Assembly (NCBI GenBank): GCA_951804985.1
Contig: OX638130.1
Coordinates: 79,292,583 to 79,356,582 of the forward strand
Direction of reading: 5' to 3'
From: Dryomyza anilis
Taxonomy: Eukaryota; Arthropoda; Insecta; Diptera; Dryomyzidae
Length of the DNA stretch: 64,000 nucleotides
Position 1 is the first letter of the stretch. Every line of letters begins with the position of its first letter. This document shows, one piece after another, positions 1-10,664 of the stretch. A program made the position numbers and the translations under genes. A model generated the notes under the pieces. The model worked only from the letters and a program-made list of their open reading frames with translations, did not search any database and was not told the DNA's origin.

Positions 1-71
1 CATAGGATTTGTTTTTGTGAGTCTAAATACTCTTAATGTGGGCATTTTGAAATGTTTCTGTGATTTATTAC

Positions 72-280
72 CGTCTTGTCTTTCAACATGCCAACCCTGC
101 AATTGAGAACGGCCTCTGTAAATAAATGGGCCGTAGCCACTAAATTTTCGCCCGAGGTTGTTGTATTTAGTTTCTCTTCAAAGAATGGACCCCAATGTCG
201 ATCATGCTGATGCTTATTCCGAAATGTTCGTGGTCGTTCCATGTCTACAACAGAAGATGCAGAAGGCAGCATTGCACCAT
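72..280 (-). CDS. Dpr-family Ig cell-surface protein, internal exon (start of Ig domain 1)
   Basis: Minus-strand exon with an acceptor AG at 282-281 after a T-rich tract and a donor GTAATA starting at 71. The translation contains HWGPFFEE followed by TEAVLNCRVGMLKDKT. This matches the beginning of the first Ig domain of Drosophila Dpr (defective proboscis extension response) proteins, with the first Ig cysteine in NCRV; in the family the next residues are a V-x-W-V/I-R strand, expected on the following exon beyond the left edge. The exon starts with two bases of a codon, which fits the single codon base left by the exon at 2057-2323. Dprs are neuronal surface proteins that pair with DIP proteins in synaptic partner choice (family knowledge). 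I cannot fix the paralogue; a dpr13- or dpr20-type member is possible. The reading frame runs on past the donor to a stop at 33, but that stretch is intron. Confidence 0.75.
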
Positions 281-485
281 CTAAAAATTAAAATATTAAA
301 TGTTTATTAAAAACACACAAAGATTAAAAAAGGTTTATCTGAAAATATTAGTATTAACAATTCCGATTGCACAATTTCATATTATATAGTAAGGTTCCCT
401 TTTCATACTTTAAAATTAATATATTATGCAAACACTGAAACCGCGACCTACGATATACATTTAACATCGTTAAAGGTTAAACCGT
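281..485. other. intron sequence of the dpr-like gene
   Basis: AT-rich intron between the Ig1 exon and repeat R1. No coding or repeat signal seen. Confidence 0.5.
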
Positions 486-1772
486 ACACGGATAGAAAAG
501 ATTTGTTTAAATATGTTTGAATGTAATGAAAAAGAAATACGAAATTACCATACATGTATTAGGAATGAAGTATTAGGAATTATAATCGAAATTGAATTTA
601 TTTTTGTTCACGTGTAAACATTATTATATTGTCCAGCAAAATCTGTCAAATTTACCATAAATATGTTACAATACCAACATAAAATTTTAATTGCATTTGA
701 ATAAACAATTTCTTGGTTAAAACTATGTTTCGAAACATAGAAAATGCTAATCAAATCTAAATCAACGTTTGTTCGCAACGCTCGTCTTAATTCGATAATT
801 TATCGACTGACGAAGTTGGCAACGTTGTGCAGCATTTTCTACCGACGCCATCGTTTAAACATATTCATGTTTACAAACAAACAAAAAAGAAATTGGATTT
901 AAATAAGTCGGCATTTTCTGCGTACGTGTCTTCTGTTGTTCGTTGAGAAAACGTGTTCGCGTCGATAATAATTTTGTTATTAGTAAATTAAATAAATATA
1001 TGAATTGTGTTACAAAAAGTACAAAAAGTTCAAATAGTAACAGAGTGTAATATAGTGCAGTATATAATTTCTGATACTAAAGTGAAAAAAACCACAAATA
1101 AAAATCTGTGTTTTGATTTTCAAACAGAATTTGGCATGTTTTTTACAAAAGCCTCCGTTAATTTCTTGACTATGCTATGTGCTGTACTGAGATCAACTGT
1201 AACTGCAATTGTGCATTCATTGATGCTGTCACTTGTACTTGCAGTTTTAAACGAATTATTTATTTATGCATTTAAAAATTGTATATGAATTTAATTATTA
1301 TAAATTCCTACTGTGCATGTTTAAAGATTTTTAATAAAAATTAATAAAAAAAACAACATTTTATTTTCAAGATTTCTTTCCAAAAATATTTAAATATTTT
1401 TCTATGCAAACATACTACTTTTTGAACTGAAACGACTGATATGTTTCACTGGAAACATATTTATATTCAGGTCGTTCAAAATCATGTTTTATTTTTAACA
1501 TATTTATGTTTCGGTTCAAATATTTATTTTATTTGGATGTAGTAATTATTATGTTTCCATTAGAACATACTCCATTTTAAGCGGCAACATTAAACTGTTT
1601 CGAGATATTATAATGTTAGTCAGAGCTCATTACAACACTGTTCAAGTCTCAATACAACCCTGTTTACAAATGATTTATCAGTCAATTATATATTATGTTT
1701 ACATAAAATTCCAAACATACATGTAAATGCCTGCAAAATGATGTCTGGGAGAGCCTTTTTTTTGCAGCGTGT
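486..1772 (+). mobile_element. R1 repeat element, copy a (1.29 kb, short ACACG termini)
   Basis: Begins ACACGGATAG and ends GCAGCGTGT, so the tips form a 5-bp inverted ACACG. A second, inverted copy lies at 41391-42437 and aligns along its whole length, which defines both ends. The interior has a GC-richer 5' part (about 760-960) and an open frame at 1007-1288 coding 93 residues, hydrophobic in its second half. The other copy is open in two different frames over the same stretch, so coding is doubtful. No clear target duplication flanks either copy. Most likely a non-autonomous DNA element; the superfamily is not identified. It sits inside the intron of the dpr-like gene. Confidence 0.6.
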
Positions 1773-2056
1773 ATTCGTAATAAAATATAAGTAGTTAAAG
1801 TTTAAATAAAAAGTAAATTCCCACTTCACAAAAGCTCATAATAACCAAGGTTTGATATTGAGAAATATAATTATTGTTACAAAAACATTTTTGGACATAG
1901 TCCCCATTTTCGATATGCGGATTTAATCCGTATTGCCGGATACCCGATGCTTTAGAACATAATCAGCGTTTAGTATTGGACAGGAGTGTCCACATATCCG
2001 CGAATAATATTTCCCTTTTAATAGCATTAGTTAAGAGGCTCAATATTGCTACTTAC
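1773..2056. other. intron sequence of the dpr-like gene
   Basis: AT-rich, no feature recognised up to the splice donor at 2056. Confidence 0.45.
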
Positions 2057-2323
2057 CCAAGAATGTCATAAGACTTTTTGAAGACGGTTCAAGATACATT
2101 ATGTCCGTCTTTGGTGTACTTATGACCGTTTTTACTGTTGATGTGTTAGAATTTGAACCATCTGTACTACTTAATGTAGATCTGATCTCAGAACTATTCA
2201 TACTTATCGATGATGCTGTAGGACTTAATATAGACGCGGCTAACGTTGACTTAAACATTGCTGATATTGATGATGTTAAAGTATTGGTTCCATCAATGTT
2301 AGATGTTGTTGTTGCTGATACTG
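2057..2323 (-). CDS. Dpr-family gene, upstream Ser/Thr-rich exon
   Basis: Minus-strand exon ending in a consensus donor, G|GTAAGT (intron begins at 2056), with a probable acceptor AG at 2325-2324. The peptide is very rich in Ser, Thr and Asn (for example ATTTTSNIDGTNT and STDGSNSNTSTVKT) and ends SLMTFLG. That fits the low-complexity, probably glycosylated extracellular stretch that precedes Ig1 in some Dpr proteins. The leftover G joins the AT that opens the exon at 280, giving an Asp codon and an uninterrupted frame; this phase match is the main reason for placing both exons in one gene. There is no signal peptide here, so an earlier exon must lie further right. A start at the internal Met codon (2258) is less likely. 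The plus-strand open frame over the same stretch is a shadow. Confidence 0.65.
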
Positions 2324-2358
2324 CTAAAAATATATGTAAAACGAGTTGGGAAAGTTAG
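2324..2358 (-). promoter_or_regulatory. 3' splice site of the dpr-like exon, built partly from transposon sequence
   Basis: On the minus strand a CTAAC branch-point consensus (2358-2354) is followed by a pyrimidine-rich stretch and TTTTTAG ending at 2324. The branch A at 2355 lies about 31 bases from the AG, a normal spacing. Everything from 2341 upward belongs to the terminus of a mini-me-like repeat, so the branch point and part of the pyrimidine tract come from the element. Confidence 0.45.
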
Positions 2359-3125
2359 GTCAGATGGGTAAGTTCGGTCACATGGGGCGGATTTTTATAG
2401 TCGGTCGGGCCCGACTATGGAATACCCTACACCTTTGGTGGGGATATTAATGTGGGAAATTGAATTGCATACATTAATTTTAAAGTTTTTAATTATGCTG
2501 AACCTCCCCACCCTCAGAATATTATTCACATATCAGAAATTTACGCCTTATATCCCCATAAATTAAAAAATGTATATAAAAGTATAAAAAAACTAAAAAA
2601 AAAATTTGAAAAATATAATTGGGCGGACCACGCCTATATTTAAAATTTTGAAAGGCTAACATTTCAAAGATTTGATTTTAATAATTTACGGATCAAATTT
2701 CCACTATGAAAACCCGGGAAATAATGAAAAATAAAAGTGGGCGTATCACGCCCATTTTTGGACCACATATTTTTAGGTGAATTCTAATAATACGTTTTAA
2801 ATTTTATAACTATACCTTGAATACTTTTCGAGTTATTAGTTCCGAAAGAGTTATATAAAAGTGACTTGAGTTATATAAAAGTGACTTTTGGCTAAAATAT
2901 ATTGAGACGAAATTTCATCGTATTCTGATCAGTATTTCACAAGTTATTCTGTATTCGGACAGCAAGACAGCAAGACGGACAGACAGACGGACATGGCTAA
3001 ACGGACTCGGGTAGTGATGCTGATCAAGAATATATATACTTTTCCATACCGGACACGCCACCCAAGGGGCGTTACAATATATGCACAAAGTTAATATACC
3101 CTGTACCTCATAGGTGTAGGGTATA
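2341..3125 (+). mobile_element. mini-me-like repeat, type A, near full length
   Basis: Starts ACGAGTTGGGAAAGTTAGG and ends GGTGTAGGGTAT. It contains the pair of inverted GTCGG/CCGAC blocks near 2400-2415, a run of GACR tetramers at about 2965-2992, and the core GATCAAGAATATATATACTT. Copies or pieces recur at about 5009, 8793, 11142, 11579, 37281 and 39114. The (GTCY)n plus TA architecture resembles the dipteran mini-me/DINE-1 elements known to seed microsatellites (from memory). No protein is encoded; open frames in it are accidental. Confidence 0.7.
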
Positions 3126-3442
3126 ATTATGATTACCAAAAAAAATAACAGTTATCAAAAAGTTAAGACAATGGGACTTAATAAAGTTAACCCGAATATT
3201 TCCGTGTTCTTCTGAAATTTCATCCCCTTCACGAATACACGGACAACCGTTGTAAATTGTGCAAAACGTCTGAATAACTACCGAAAAATTACACTGTACA
3301 ACATAGGAAAGATTTTGTATATATCCACAATCATATTATGATATTTCAGTGGACTTAAATTACTAATCTAGAGGTGATACTCAGTTTTCTGAGATTGCCT
3401 ATCGTTTTTGAGTTATTATAATAATTATAATTAAGTACTTAG
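3126..3442. other. unassigned
   Basis: About 315 bases of AT-rich DNA with no gene, repeat copy or strong signal seen. Confidence 0.4.
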
Positions 3443-3565
3443 GCCGTGCTGTGCGTGCAATATTTGCACTCAAATGATAGGACCTACAGTACAATGCCGA
3501 ATCCGAACGGCGGGGTGTGATCTTTTCATAGGCAATGTTTTTTCTCGAAGATTGCAGGCAAATAT
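3443..3565 (-). mobile_element. SINE fragment (3' body only)
   Basis: Matches the body of the SINEs at 3731-4056 and 12712-13019, including CCGAATCCGAACGGCGG and TTTTCATAGGCAATG. The tRNA-like head is missing, so this is a partial copy. Confidence 0.6.
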
Positions 3566-3730
3566 CTTTCAAACTTACGATTACTTATAGCAAACATAAA
3601 TTAAACATACTACAAATACTAAGATAGTTTGAGAAAACGTGAAAAAGGTAGTCTATTAGATTTCGCTTAGTAATTTTTATTGAATTGAAATAAAATAAGT
3701 CAAATGGATTTTTATTTAATATAATATAAT

Positions 3731-4056
3731 AGTTTGGCGCTACAGTCCTGTATAGAACTTCGGTCGAGCTCTCTCACCATTTGAGCTGTGCGTGTTATAT
3801 TTGTACTCAAATTGGTGGGACCTACAGTTTATTGCCGAATCCGAACGGCGGGTGAGAGCTTTTCATAGGCAATGTTTTACTCTCGTAGGTTTGCCATTTA
3901 CTGCCGAGAGGTAGCGCGGTATAGAAAAATGTTTTCTATGAAAAAGTTGTTGGCAGTCGCTGGGGATCGAACCGCCGACCTTTCGGCTCGTAGTCGAACG
4001 CACCAGCGACTTTTCGCTCGTAGTCCAACGCACTAACCAGACGAGCTACCGACGCT
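3731..4056 (-). mobile_element. tRNA-derived SINE, full-length copy with duplicated head segment
   Basis: Reading the minus strand, the head carries an A-box-like TAGCTCGTCTGGTTAG (4048-4033) and a B-box GGTTCGATCCCC (3972-3961), the internal pol III promoter of a tRNA-type gene. A tRNA-unrelated body follows (containing CCGCCGTTCGGATTCGGC), then a short A/T tail. The segment between the boxes holds a small duplication (CTACGAGC repeated), so it is not a functional tRNA. The same family occurs at 4516-4808 and 12712-13019. Confidence 0.75.
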
Positions 4057-4515
4057 CTTACGCTCTTATGTTAGACGCTCTTATGTTAGAATTAAAGCAG
4101 TATCCTTGTCGTACGTCGTCTTTGTCTTTAGAAAGCTTTCGACGATAAAATTTGTAAAACGACTTGAGACTTCTTCGCAAGGAGAAAGGATACAGTTTTA
4201 TTGCCACGTGTTGAATAATTCGATCCAATTATTTTTTATTTTCACTTGTATCATTGAACTGTAAAACTTATTAATAATTGTTGTGGATAATTCGAGCGTG
4301 CACTCGAAATAAAATCTATTTTGATACTAGAAATCATTCGTTTATTTTACGACAAAATCGAAAATTTTTTTACGAAATAGTTTGTAACGTACACCAACCA
4401 ACTTTCGTATATTTATATAAACATAAAAATTCGAACATTATTTGTGAATTTTACGAAAATATTTGTAGATATGCAGACATTTATCTACTTTTAATGACTA
4501 AAAAATTAGTTGCGT
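4057..4515. other. unassigned spacer between two inverted SINEs
   Basis: A tandem duplication of CGCTCTTATGTTAGA lies at about 4058-4092. The rest is AT-rich with no recognised gene. Confidence 0.4.
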
Positions 4516-4808
4516 CGTAGTGTCGATGGCTTGATCGGTTATTGCGTTGGACTACGACCCAAAAAGTTTTGGGTTCGATCACAGCGACTGTCAACATCAA
4601 AAATTGAAGTAATAAAAAAAAAAAAATTGAATTGCAAATTGAAATTATGAAATACGAAGCTACCTCTCGGTAGCCAAACCTACGAGAGTAAAACATTGCC
4701 TAAGAAAAGATCTTACTTCCCCGTTCGGATTCGGCTTTAAACTGTAGGTCCGACCATTTAAGGTACAAATAAAACATACACAGCTCAAATGGTGAAAGAT
4801 GTATAATT
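4516..4808 (+). mobile_element. tRNA-derived SINE, diverged copy
   Basis: A-box-like TGGCTTGATCGG at 4526-4537, B-box GGTTCGATCAC at 4572-4582, then the family body with CTACGAGAGTAAAACATTGCC and TTCGGATTCGGC. Opposite orientation to the SINE at 3731-4056. More diverged than the other full copies; an A-rich run has expanded at about 4612-4626. Confidence 0.65.
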
Positions 4809-5008
4809 ATTGTAATTTTAGTTGTGTAATGCGTAATTATCCTTAGGTCGGGGCATAAGGGTTTGGTCTGAACGTGTGCATCTTTGATTCTATTTTCTTG
4901 CAAAATTTTAAGCGGTGTCTGTACGGACTAAATACAAGTCTGTGAATAATTAGTAGCACAATTTAGAAATTTTTTTGACTAAAATACGTCTGAATGCCCT
5001 AATTTTTG

Positions 5009-5188
5009 TACCCTACACTACTGAAGAGTGAAAGAGTATATTCAGTTTGGTACAACGTTAGTTGTACCATACGAATATACTCTAATGGTACCGATAATGG
5101 TACCACATTAGTCGAATTAGCGATGTCTGTCCATCTGTCTATGAAATCACGATTACAGAGGAAATTACTAGAGGAGATAGATCAATAA
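5009..5188 (-). mobile_element. mini-me-like repeat fragment
   Basis: The stretch TACCCTACACTACTGAAGAG, AGTGAAAGAGTATATTCAG and a GTCTGTCCATCTGTC run match the terminal part of type B copies such as 11933-12640. The middle is shortened and rearranged. Confidence 0.55.
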
Positions 5189-6185
5189 TCCTAATTTTGA
5201 TTTCTAATACACCTAGTCAGTCACCTGTCTGTCAGTGAAAATGAGAATGATCGGTCAATAAAAGTTACTCCGTGAAAAATAATAAATTAACTTTTTGAAG
5301 TAATTTTTTTATATGTTTAAGATATTTTTAGTTGATGTTTGCTACAAGTAATTTATTATAGAATGATGTTTGCCCAAATATTTATCGTATTTCTCGTATA
5401 TTTGAAACATGTTTGTCTAAAATAGGATTTAAGAAATATTCAAGTAAATAGATGTTTAGAGGTGTCAAGTGTTCCTTGGTCTGTGAGTTTTGGGCGATTA
5501 ACTAATTGGGCCTTATCTGCCCAATTGGATGAAGGCTAAGTCTGTTAGTTCTGGCGAAGGTTTATGAATCAAGCATTGGTCTGCAATTTCCAAGTCTTTC
5601 CAGCATTTACTACAAGGCTATCTCTAATTCAAAAAGTTGCGATAAATACAAATGTAGATATTTGATAATACAAGTACTTACAGAATATATCAAATTGTGA
5701 CAAAGTGACCAAAACTATGGTTAGCATACGAATGAGACACCAAATGTACATGTAAGACGTGCTCCTCATCCTTTACTTTTATCAATGTCATAAACGAAAA
5801 AATCAATGAAGCCACATTTCACCATTTTACGAAGAAAATGTATCAAATTTGGCAATTAATTGATCGGTCGGGTTGATTGCCCTTCTACTTGATTTTGCAA
5901 TAAGTATTTTATATTTGTATATTCATTATATTACAAATAAACAGATTTCGAAATCACCAGCAGCTTTTAAAGTCCCTCTTCTCTAACTGCTTCGCAGATG
6001 TAGGGAAACCCGTTTTCTTCTGTTAATATATGGGTGGTTTAGTTGGTTTTTCACAGCTGAAAATAAATGAAAATTGAGGCTGCCTTGATTATAATTATAA
6101 TTAATTTTTAAACACATTTGTATATTAAATCACATCCCAACACATACTTAAAATACTGTATATTGCTCTGAAAACATAATCACGA
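5189..6185. other. unassigned, about 1 kb
   Basis: AT-rich, with stops in all frames. I see no gene, no RNA and no repeat shared with the rest of the window. Confidence 0.4.
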
Positions 6186-6390
6186 ACTCTTTCTGTCTGT
6201 CTGTCTGTCTGTCAGTCTGTCGGTCTGTTTGTTCCAGCATCACGTCTACATAAACCGCTGAACCGATTTCATATTTTGAACCAGGATACTATGGAGTCCG
6301 GAGGGTGTCATAGGCTATATATAGGCGGGATTGGACAATGCGGCGTAGCACCTTCCATACAACCTAAACTTTCAAAACGACATAACTCGG
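6186..6390 (+). repeat. (GTCT)n-bearing interspersed repeat
   Basis: A GTCT tetramer run (6192-6236) is followed by ACCGCTGAACCGATTTC and GGCGGGATTGGACAATGCGG...CCTCCATACAACC-type sequence. The last part is repeated in diverged form at about 40945-41005 (GAGATTGGTCGACCGAGCG...). This looks like a separate dispersed family from the mini-me-like one, because the sequence downstream of the tetramers differs. Confidence 0.5.
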
Positions 6391-6404
6391 CACATCACAT
6401 GCTA

Positions 6405-7440
6405 AGAAGAGGAAACAAAAAACTTAATAAAAAAATATATACAAAAGCAGAAACATGAAAGCAAAAGCATAAAACTAAAGCAATAACACAAAAACAACAC
6501 AAAAAAAAAAAATTGGAAAAACAGAAGAAAATACAAAGAACAAAAGCAGAAACAGAAACAAAATTTAAAAAAAAAACAAAAGCAAAAACACAAAGAAAAC
6601 AAAACAAAATTAAAACACTAAATCAAAACACAAAAGCAAAAACAAAAGGAAAACAAAAATAACGAAAGCAATCAAAAGCAATGACACAAAAACAAAATCA
6701 TAGTTACGAAATCAAAAGTAAAAACACAAAAATAAAAACATAAAAGCAAAACACAAAAGCAGAAACACAAATGCAAAAACAAAAAGAAAACAAAAGCAAA
6801 AAACCAAAAACAAAATTAAAACCAAATACACAAAAAAATAATCATAAACATAAACACAAACAAAAGCAATGACTCAAAAAATAAATTCATAAGCAATAAC
6901 ACAAAAAGCATAATTACAAAGGCAAAAACACAGAAACCAAAGCAGAACACACAAAAACAAAAGCAAAACATAAATATAAAATACAAAAGGAAAAAATACA
7001 AAATCAAAAACAGAAAAAAAACAAAAGAAAAAACACAAATGCAAATACACAAAAACAAAAGCATAAATCCAACATCAAAACCAAAAACACAAAAGTAAAA
7101 ACAAATGGAAAACGAAAGCAAATATAAAAACAGAAAAGCAAAAACACAAACAAAAGCATAAATACAAACGCAATAACACAAAAGCAAAGCAAAAACCCAA
7201 AGGAAAAAGAAATAAAAACGAAAATTAAAAAAGCAAAAACATAAAAACGCAAAAAAAAACAAAATAAAGAATAGTTACAACAAAGGTAACACAAAAAACG
7301 GGAAAATACACAAGACTAACACATAAATAAGGGCAGAAACCAATTCAATCAAAAAAACAAACACATAATGAGCAAAAACACAAAAAAAATGCAACAAAAG
7401 TAAAAATACGAAAACAAAAAACCAAAATTAAGTCTCATAT
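6405..7440. repeat. degenerate A-rich tandem array, about 1 kb
   Basis: Hundreds of loosely repeated units of the kind ACAAAARCAAAA with strong strand asymmetry: the plus strand is almost all A with scattered C and G, and little T. The minus strand therefore gives long Phe/Cys/Leu open frames (FCFCF patterns), which are artefacts of composition. No sharp unit boundary can be set; the period is roughly 12-18 bases and drifts. Confidence 0.7.
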
Positions 7441-7889
7441 GGATTAAGAACAGAATACATTTTAATTTTTTTAATTCACATAATATTTTTTAATACACTT
7501 TTCAATTCGTCAATATATAGTAGAAAATGAACAACTATGCTTTAAAGAATTGAATTTATTTAATTTTATTTTATTTTTCAAGCGTAAAATCATTGTTATG
7601 AATTGTTGTAAATTTTTATGCAGCCCACATTGGGAAAAAAAATCAATTTTTATGGCCAAAATTATAAAAAGTTTTCAGATTATTATATTTTTTTTATTTT
7701 TTGTAGTAATGTATTTAAGAATGTATTTCTTATATTAAAATGAGAAATAAAAAAATAAAAATAAAAAAGGCGAACTTAAAAACTTATAGGAAAGCGAACA
7801 ATATTGCTGACAGAAAATGTTATGGAGTGGTCGGCTTCAAGATGAAAATACTTTATGGACTGATTCCTTGGATTTTAGAAAGAAGATTG

Positions 7890-7941
<52 letters not shown>

Positions 7942-8552
7942 TTTTTAATTTTATGGGGAAAATCTTCATGTTCCCCATATGAAAAGTAAATGTTTAAAAA
8001 ATTTGACTTTTTCCAAAAACTCCAATTTTACAAGAGCTACGCTAAAAAGGTGCAAAATGGAGCAAATCACGTTTATTCAAAATTAATATATCATTGTTCC
8101 CCAGTATTTCAAAATAAAATATCGCGTGTTAATCCGTGTTAATCGTATTCTAAAGTGAAAAATAATTTATCTAAATCGAAATACCTAACTTCAACATGGA
8201 CGTATCCATCAGATCCAAAATTAATACGAATTATTCATGAATGTATCTGTTCTTGTCTTCAATATCAATGATATGGAATATGTTACAGTTTTGTCATTAT
8301 AAATACGCGTGAAATATTTGATATATTTGGGGTGGGGCACAAAAATGCAATTGTTCATGTTTCTTTGGTTAAATAGGAATTATAAGAAAAGTACAAACCA
8401 AACGGTAATTTTATGTCGATGTCATATAATTGGTTTTTGGCCGTAAATTTGGAATTTTTTCCCAATGTGCAGCACAATGTACCTAATTTACATGGCATAT
8501 AAGAAATTAAATGCCTAATCTTTGTTAAAAACTTATCATTAATTTATTTAAA
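7441..8552. other. unassigned, with a (TA)n/(T)n tract at 7891-7947
   Basis: AT-rich sequence without recognised genes. A TA dinucleotide run of about 40 bases grades into a poly-T run near 7933-7947. Confidence 0.45.
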
Positions 8553-8620
8553 AAACGAGTTGGGAAAGTAAGGTCACATTGGTAAGTTCGGTCACATGTC
8601 ACATGTATATAGTGATTTTT
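8553..8620 (+). mobile_element. mini-me-like repeat, 5' terminus only
   Basis: ACGAGTTGGGAAAGTAAGGTC and a following GGTAAGTTCGGTCACATG match the type A start at 2341. The rest of the element is absent. Confidence 0.55.
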
Positions 8621-8792
8621 AATAAGTTTTTTCTTTAAAACTAGTTAACCACGATTATACTATTAGAAAGGTAACAAATGTATATGGCTGAAAATGCAAT
8701 AAAATCGATATTGAAACAAAATTTATTTGATTACTTTTACTTCTATAACGATTTATAATCCTATTTCTACCTTTTCAGTCTTTATGAAATTA

Positions 8793-9347
8793 AAACCAGT
8801 TGGGAAGGTTAGGTCACATGGGAAATTTTAAAGTAGGGACATTTTATAGTATGCGTTATTATGATAATTAGGATTATCAAAATTATAGTCGGTCTAAGCC
8901 GACTATAAATACCCTACACATATGTGTGGTTACCATTCAAAGTGGTATATAGGTCACTAGGGTATACGAATCCTGAAAATAAATACAAACTTTCAATCGC
9001 TGAAGAATTTCCACTCATTTGATACCCATATTTACAAATGGGTAGATGTACCGAATTTCGATTTTTTTTTGAACCACAAGTCGTTTTGCGGGAAAACATT
9101 ATTTTCATGTATTTGAGCATGAAGTCAATATATATTTGACCAAAAAAGTTTACATATCACGTGTACAGTAAAATTCACCATAATATGTATGTTTTATATG
9201 AGGTATTTGAACTTAAGTGGTCGGTTCACAGTTCACAATAGACTGAACATGCCCATTTTCAAAGACAGACAGCATAGATATATAAGTTATCTAAATTAGG
9301 AGTTTAATTAATTTAGCTCTTTTAGTTTTTCTGTAATCAAGAATTCA

Positions 9348-9402
<55 letters not shown>

Positions 9403-9554
9403 TACAGACAGACAAACAGACAGACTTAGCTAAATCGACTCAGGAGGTCATGCTGATCAAGAATATATATACTTTTCCATACCGGAGATGCTTCGGGATG
9501 TTACAAAACGGCGTACCAAACTGAATATACCCTTTCACTCTTAGTGTAGGATAT
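8793..9554 (+). mobile_element. mini-me-like repeat, type B
   Basis: Starts AACCAGTTGGGAAGGTTAGG and ends AGTGTAGGATAT. It includes GGTCTAAGCCGACTATAAA, a long GACA run at about 9350-9425 and the core AAGAATATATATACTTTTCC. The sequence between start and core differs from type A but matches 11933-12640 and 39114-39750, so it is a sister subfamily sharing both ends and the core. Confidence 0.7.
9350..9425. repeat. (GACA)n microsatellite inside a mini-me-like copy
   Basis: Nearly pure GACA tetramers. This is the longest such array among the copies in the window; the others have only a few units. Confidence 0.85.
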
Positions 9555-9743
9555 AAAAATTTGTTGTAAATTAATTTAATAATAGGTCAAGTAACTATTA
9601 CCTTTTACTTCTTGAATAAATGGTACAAAAAAATAGGTGAAACGTCAAACTTGGTACAAATGTTGTACTTAAAAAAAAATATAAATAAAAAATATAAATA
9701 ATAGTTTTAATAAATTGTTTTTGTTTTACGATCTCTTTTGATT

Positions 9744-10272
9744 ATTTTAAGATATTGTCTTAACGTGCTCAAGGTCAGTCGGTACAAATTGGGTGTTTTG
9801 TACCAACAAATAAAACAACAAACAATTGGCAAAATGCATTGAGTGGCAGATCGTACAGCTGTTTCAGAGGTAGCCAAGCCCCTTCATCAGCGATCTTTCT
9901 CTGCAGATTCTACATTTCAAGTCGCCCATTTTTTATACAAAGTGCAGCCTACGTATTTGATTCTGTGGAAACTCTGCAGCAACAACTTTGGCAAAATCTT
10001 GAGTCGATGCAGTTTTTGCATTTTGCTTTTGGTTCTTTCTTCAATGCACAACATAATTCTTATTGTGTTTATTGGTGAAGGAAAACATAGGCGACTTGAA
10101 ATGTAGAATCTGCAGAGAAAGATCAATGAGGAAGGGGCTTGGCTACCTCTGAAACAGCGGTACGATCTGCCACTGAATGCATTTTGCCAATTGTTTGTTG
10201 TTTTATTTGTTGGTACAAAACACCCAATTGGTACCGACTGGACCTTGAGCACGTTAAGACAATATCTTAAAA
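9744..10272. repeat. inverted repeat, two 183-bp arms around a 163-bp loop
   Basis: Arm 9744-9926 is the reverse complement of 10090-10272 with only scattered mismatches (tips ATTTTAAGATATTGTC and GACAATATCTTAAAAT). The loop 9927-10089 is not itself repeated. Each arm contains CAATTGGCAAAATGCATT-like and GGTAGCCAAGCCCCTTC sequence. It could be a foldback or MITE-type element or an internally deleted DNA transposon. No target duplication was identified. Open frames through it simply read the palindrome. Confidence 0.8.
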
Positions 10273-10664
10273 TAAAAGTTTTATTAATATTTATCAAGGT
10301 CAAAAATAATTATTTTTGATAAATATTTTCAAAAGTCAAATGTAATTTTTATTTTAGATGCATATTTATAAAAATCATAATTATTTATTATTTTTGATAT
10401 ATATGGAAAAAAAGTCGTTACTCCTAACAAAAAATCTCAAAAAAACAAACAAATTGGCTGAACTTTACATAACCGGATGAAGTGAAATCTTTTTTTCTAC
10501 CTATATGAACATGTAATATGTGATGACCTCAGGACCCTTTTTAGTTTTAACAACTGAGTTCATTTTATACACGACTAATATATATATAGAGACAAACGTG
10601 GGTACCCAAACGAAAAGAAATTTAATCAGTATTTATGTTTTAAAAAATAAAAACTTTAATTTTT
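10273..10664. other. unassigned
   Basis: About 390 AT-rich bases. A 98-codon open frame overlapping 10520-10816 has no recognisable features and runs into a repeat. Confidence 0.4.

Noticed and set aside
2915..3139. 74-codon open frame
   Set aside because: Lies entirely in a mini-me-like repeat, and equivalent frames are not kept in other copies.
3961..4048. A true tRNA gene on the minus strand
   Set aside because: A and B boxes are present but the spacing is inflated by an internal duplication, no cloverleaf can be completed, and the unit continues into a repeated SINE body.
6395..7294. Several minus-strand open frames of 66-148 codons rich in Phe, Cys and Leu
   Set aside because: They only read the A-rich degenerate array; all amino acids follow from the base composition and frames overlap one another.
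9839..10303. Protein-coding frames through the inverted repeat
   Set aside because: The two arms give the same short peptides in opposite strands; the frames depend on the palindrome.
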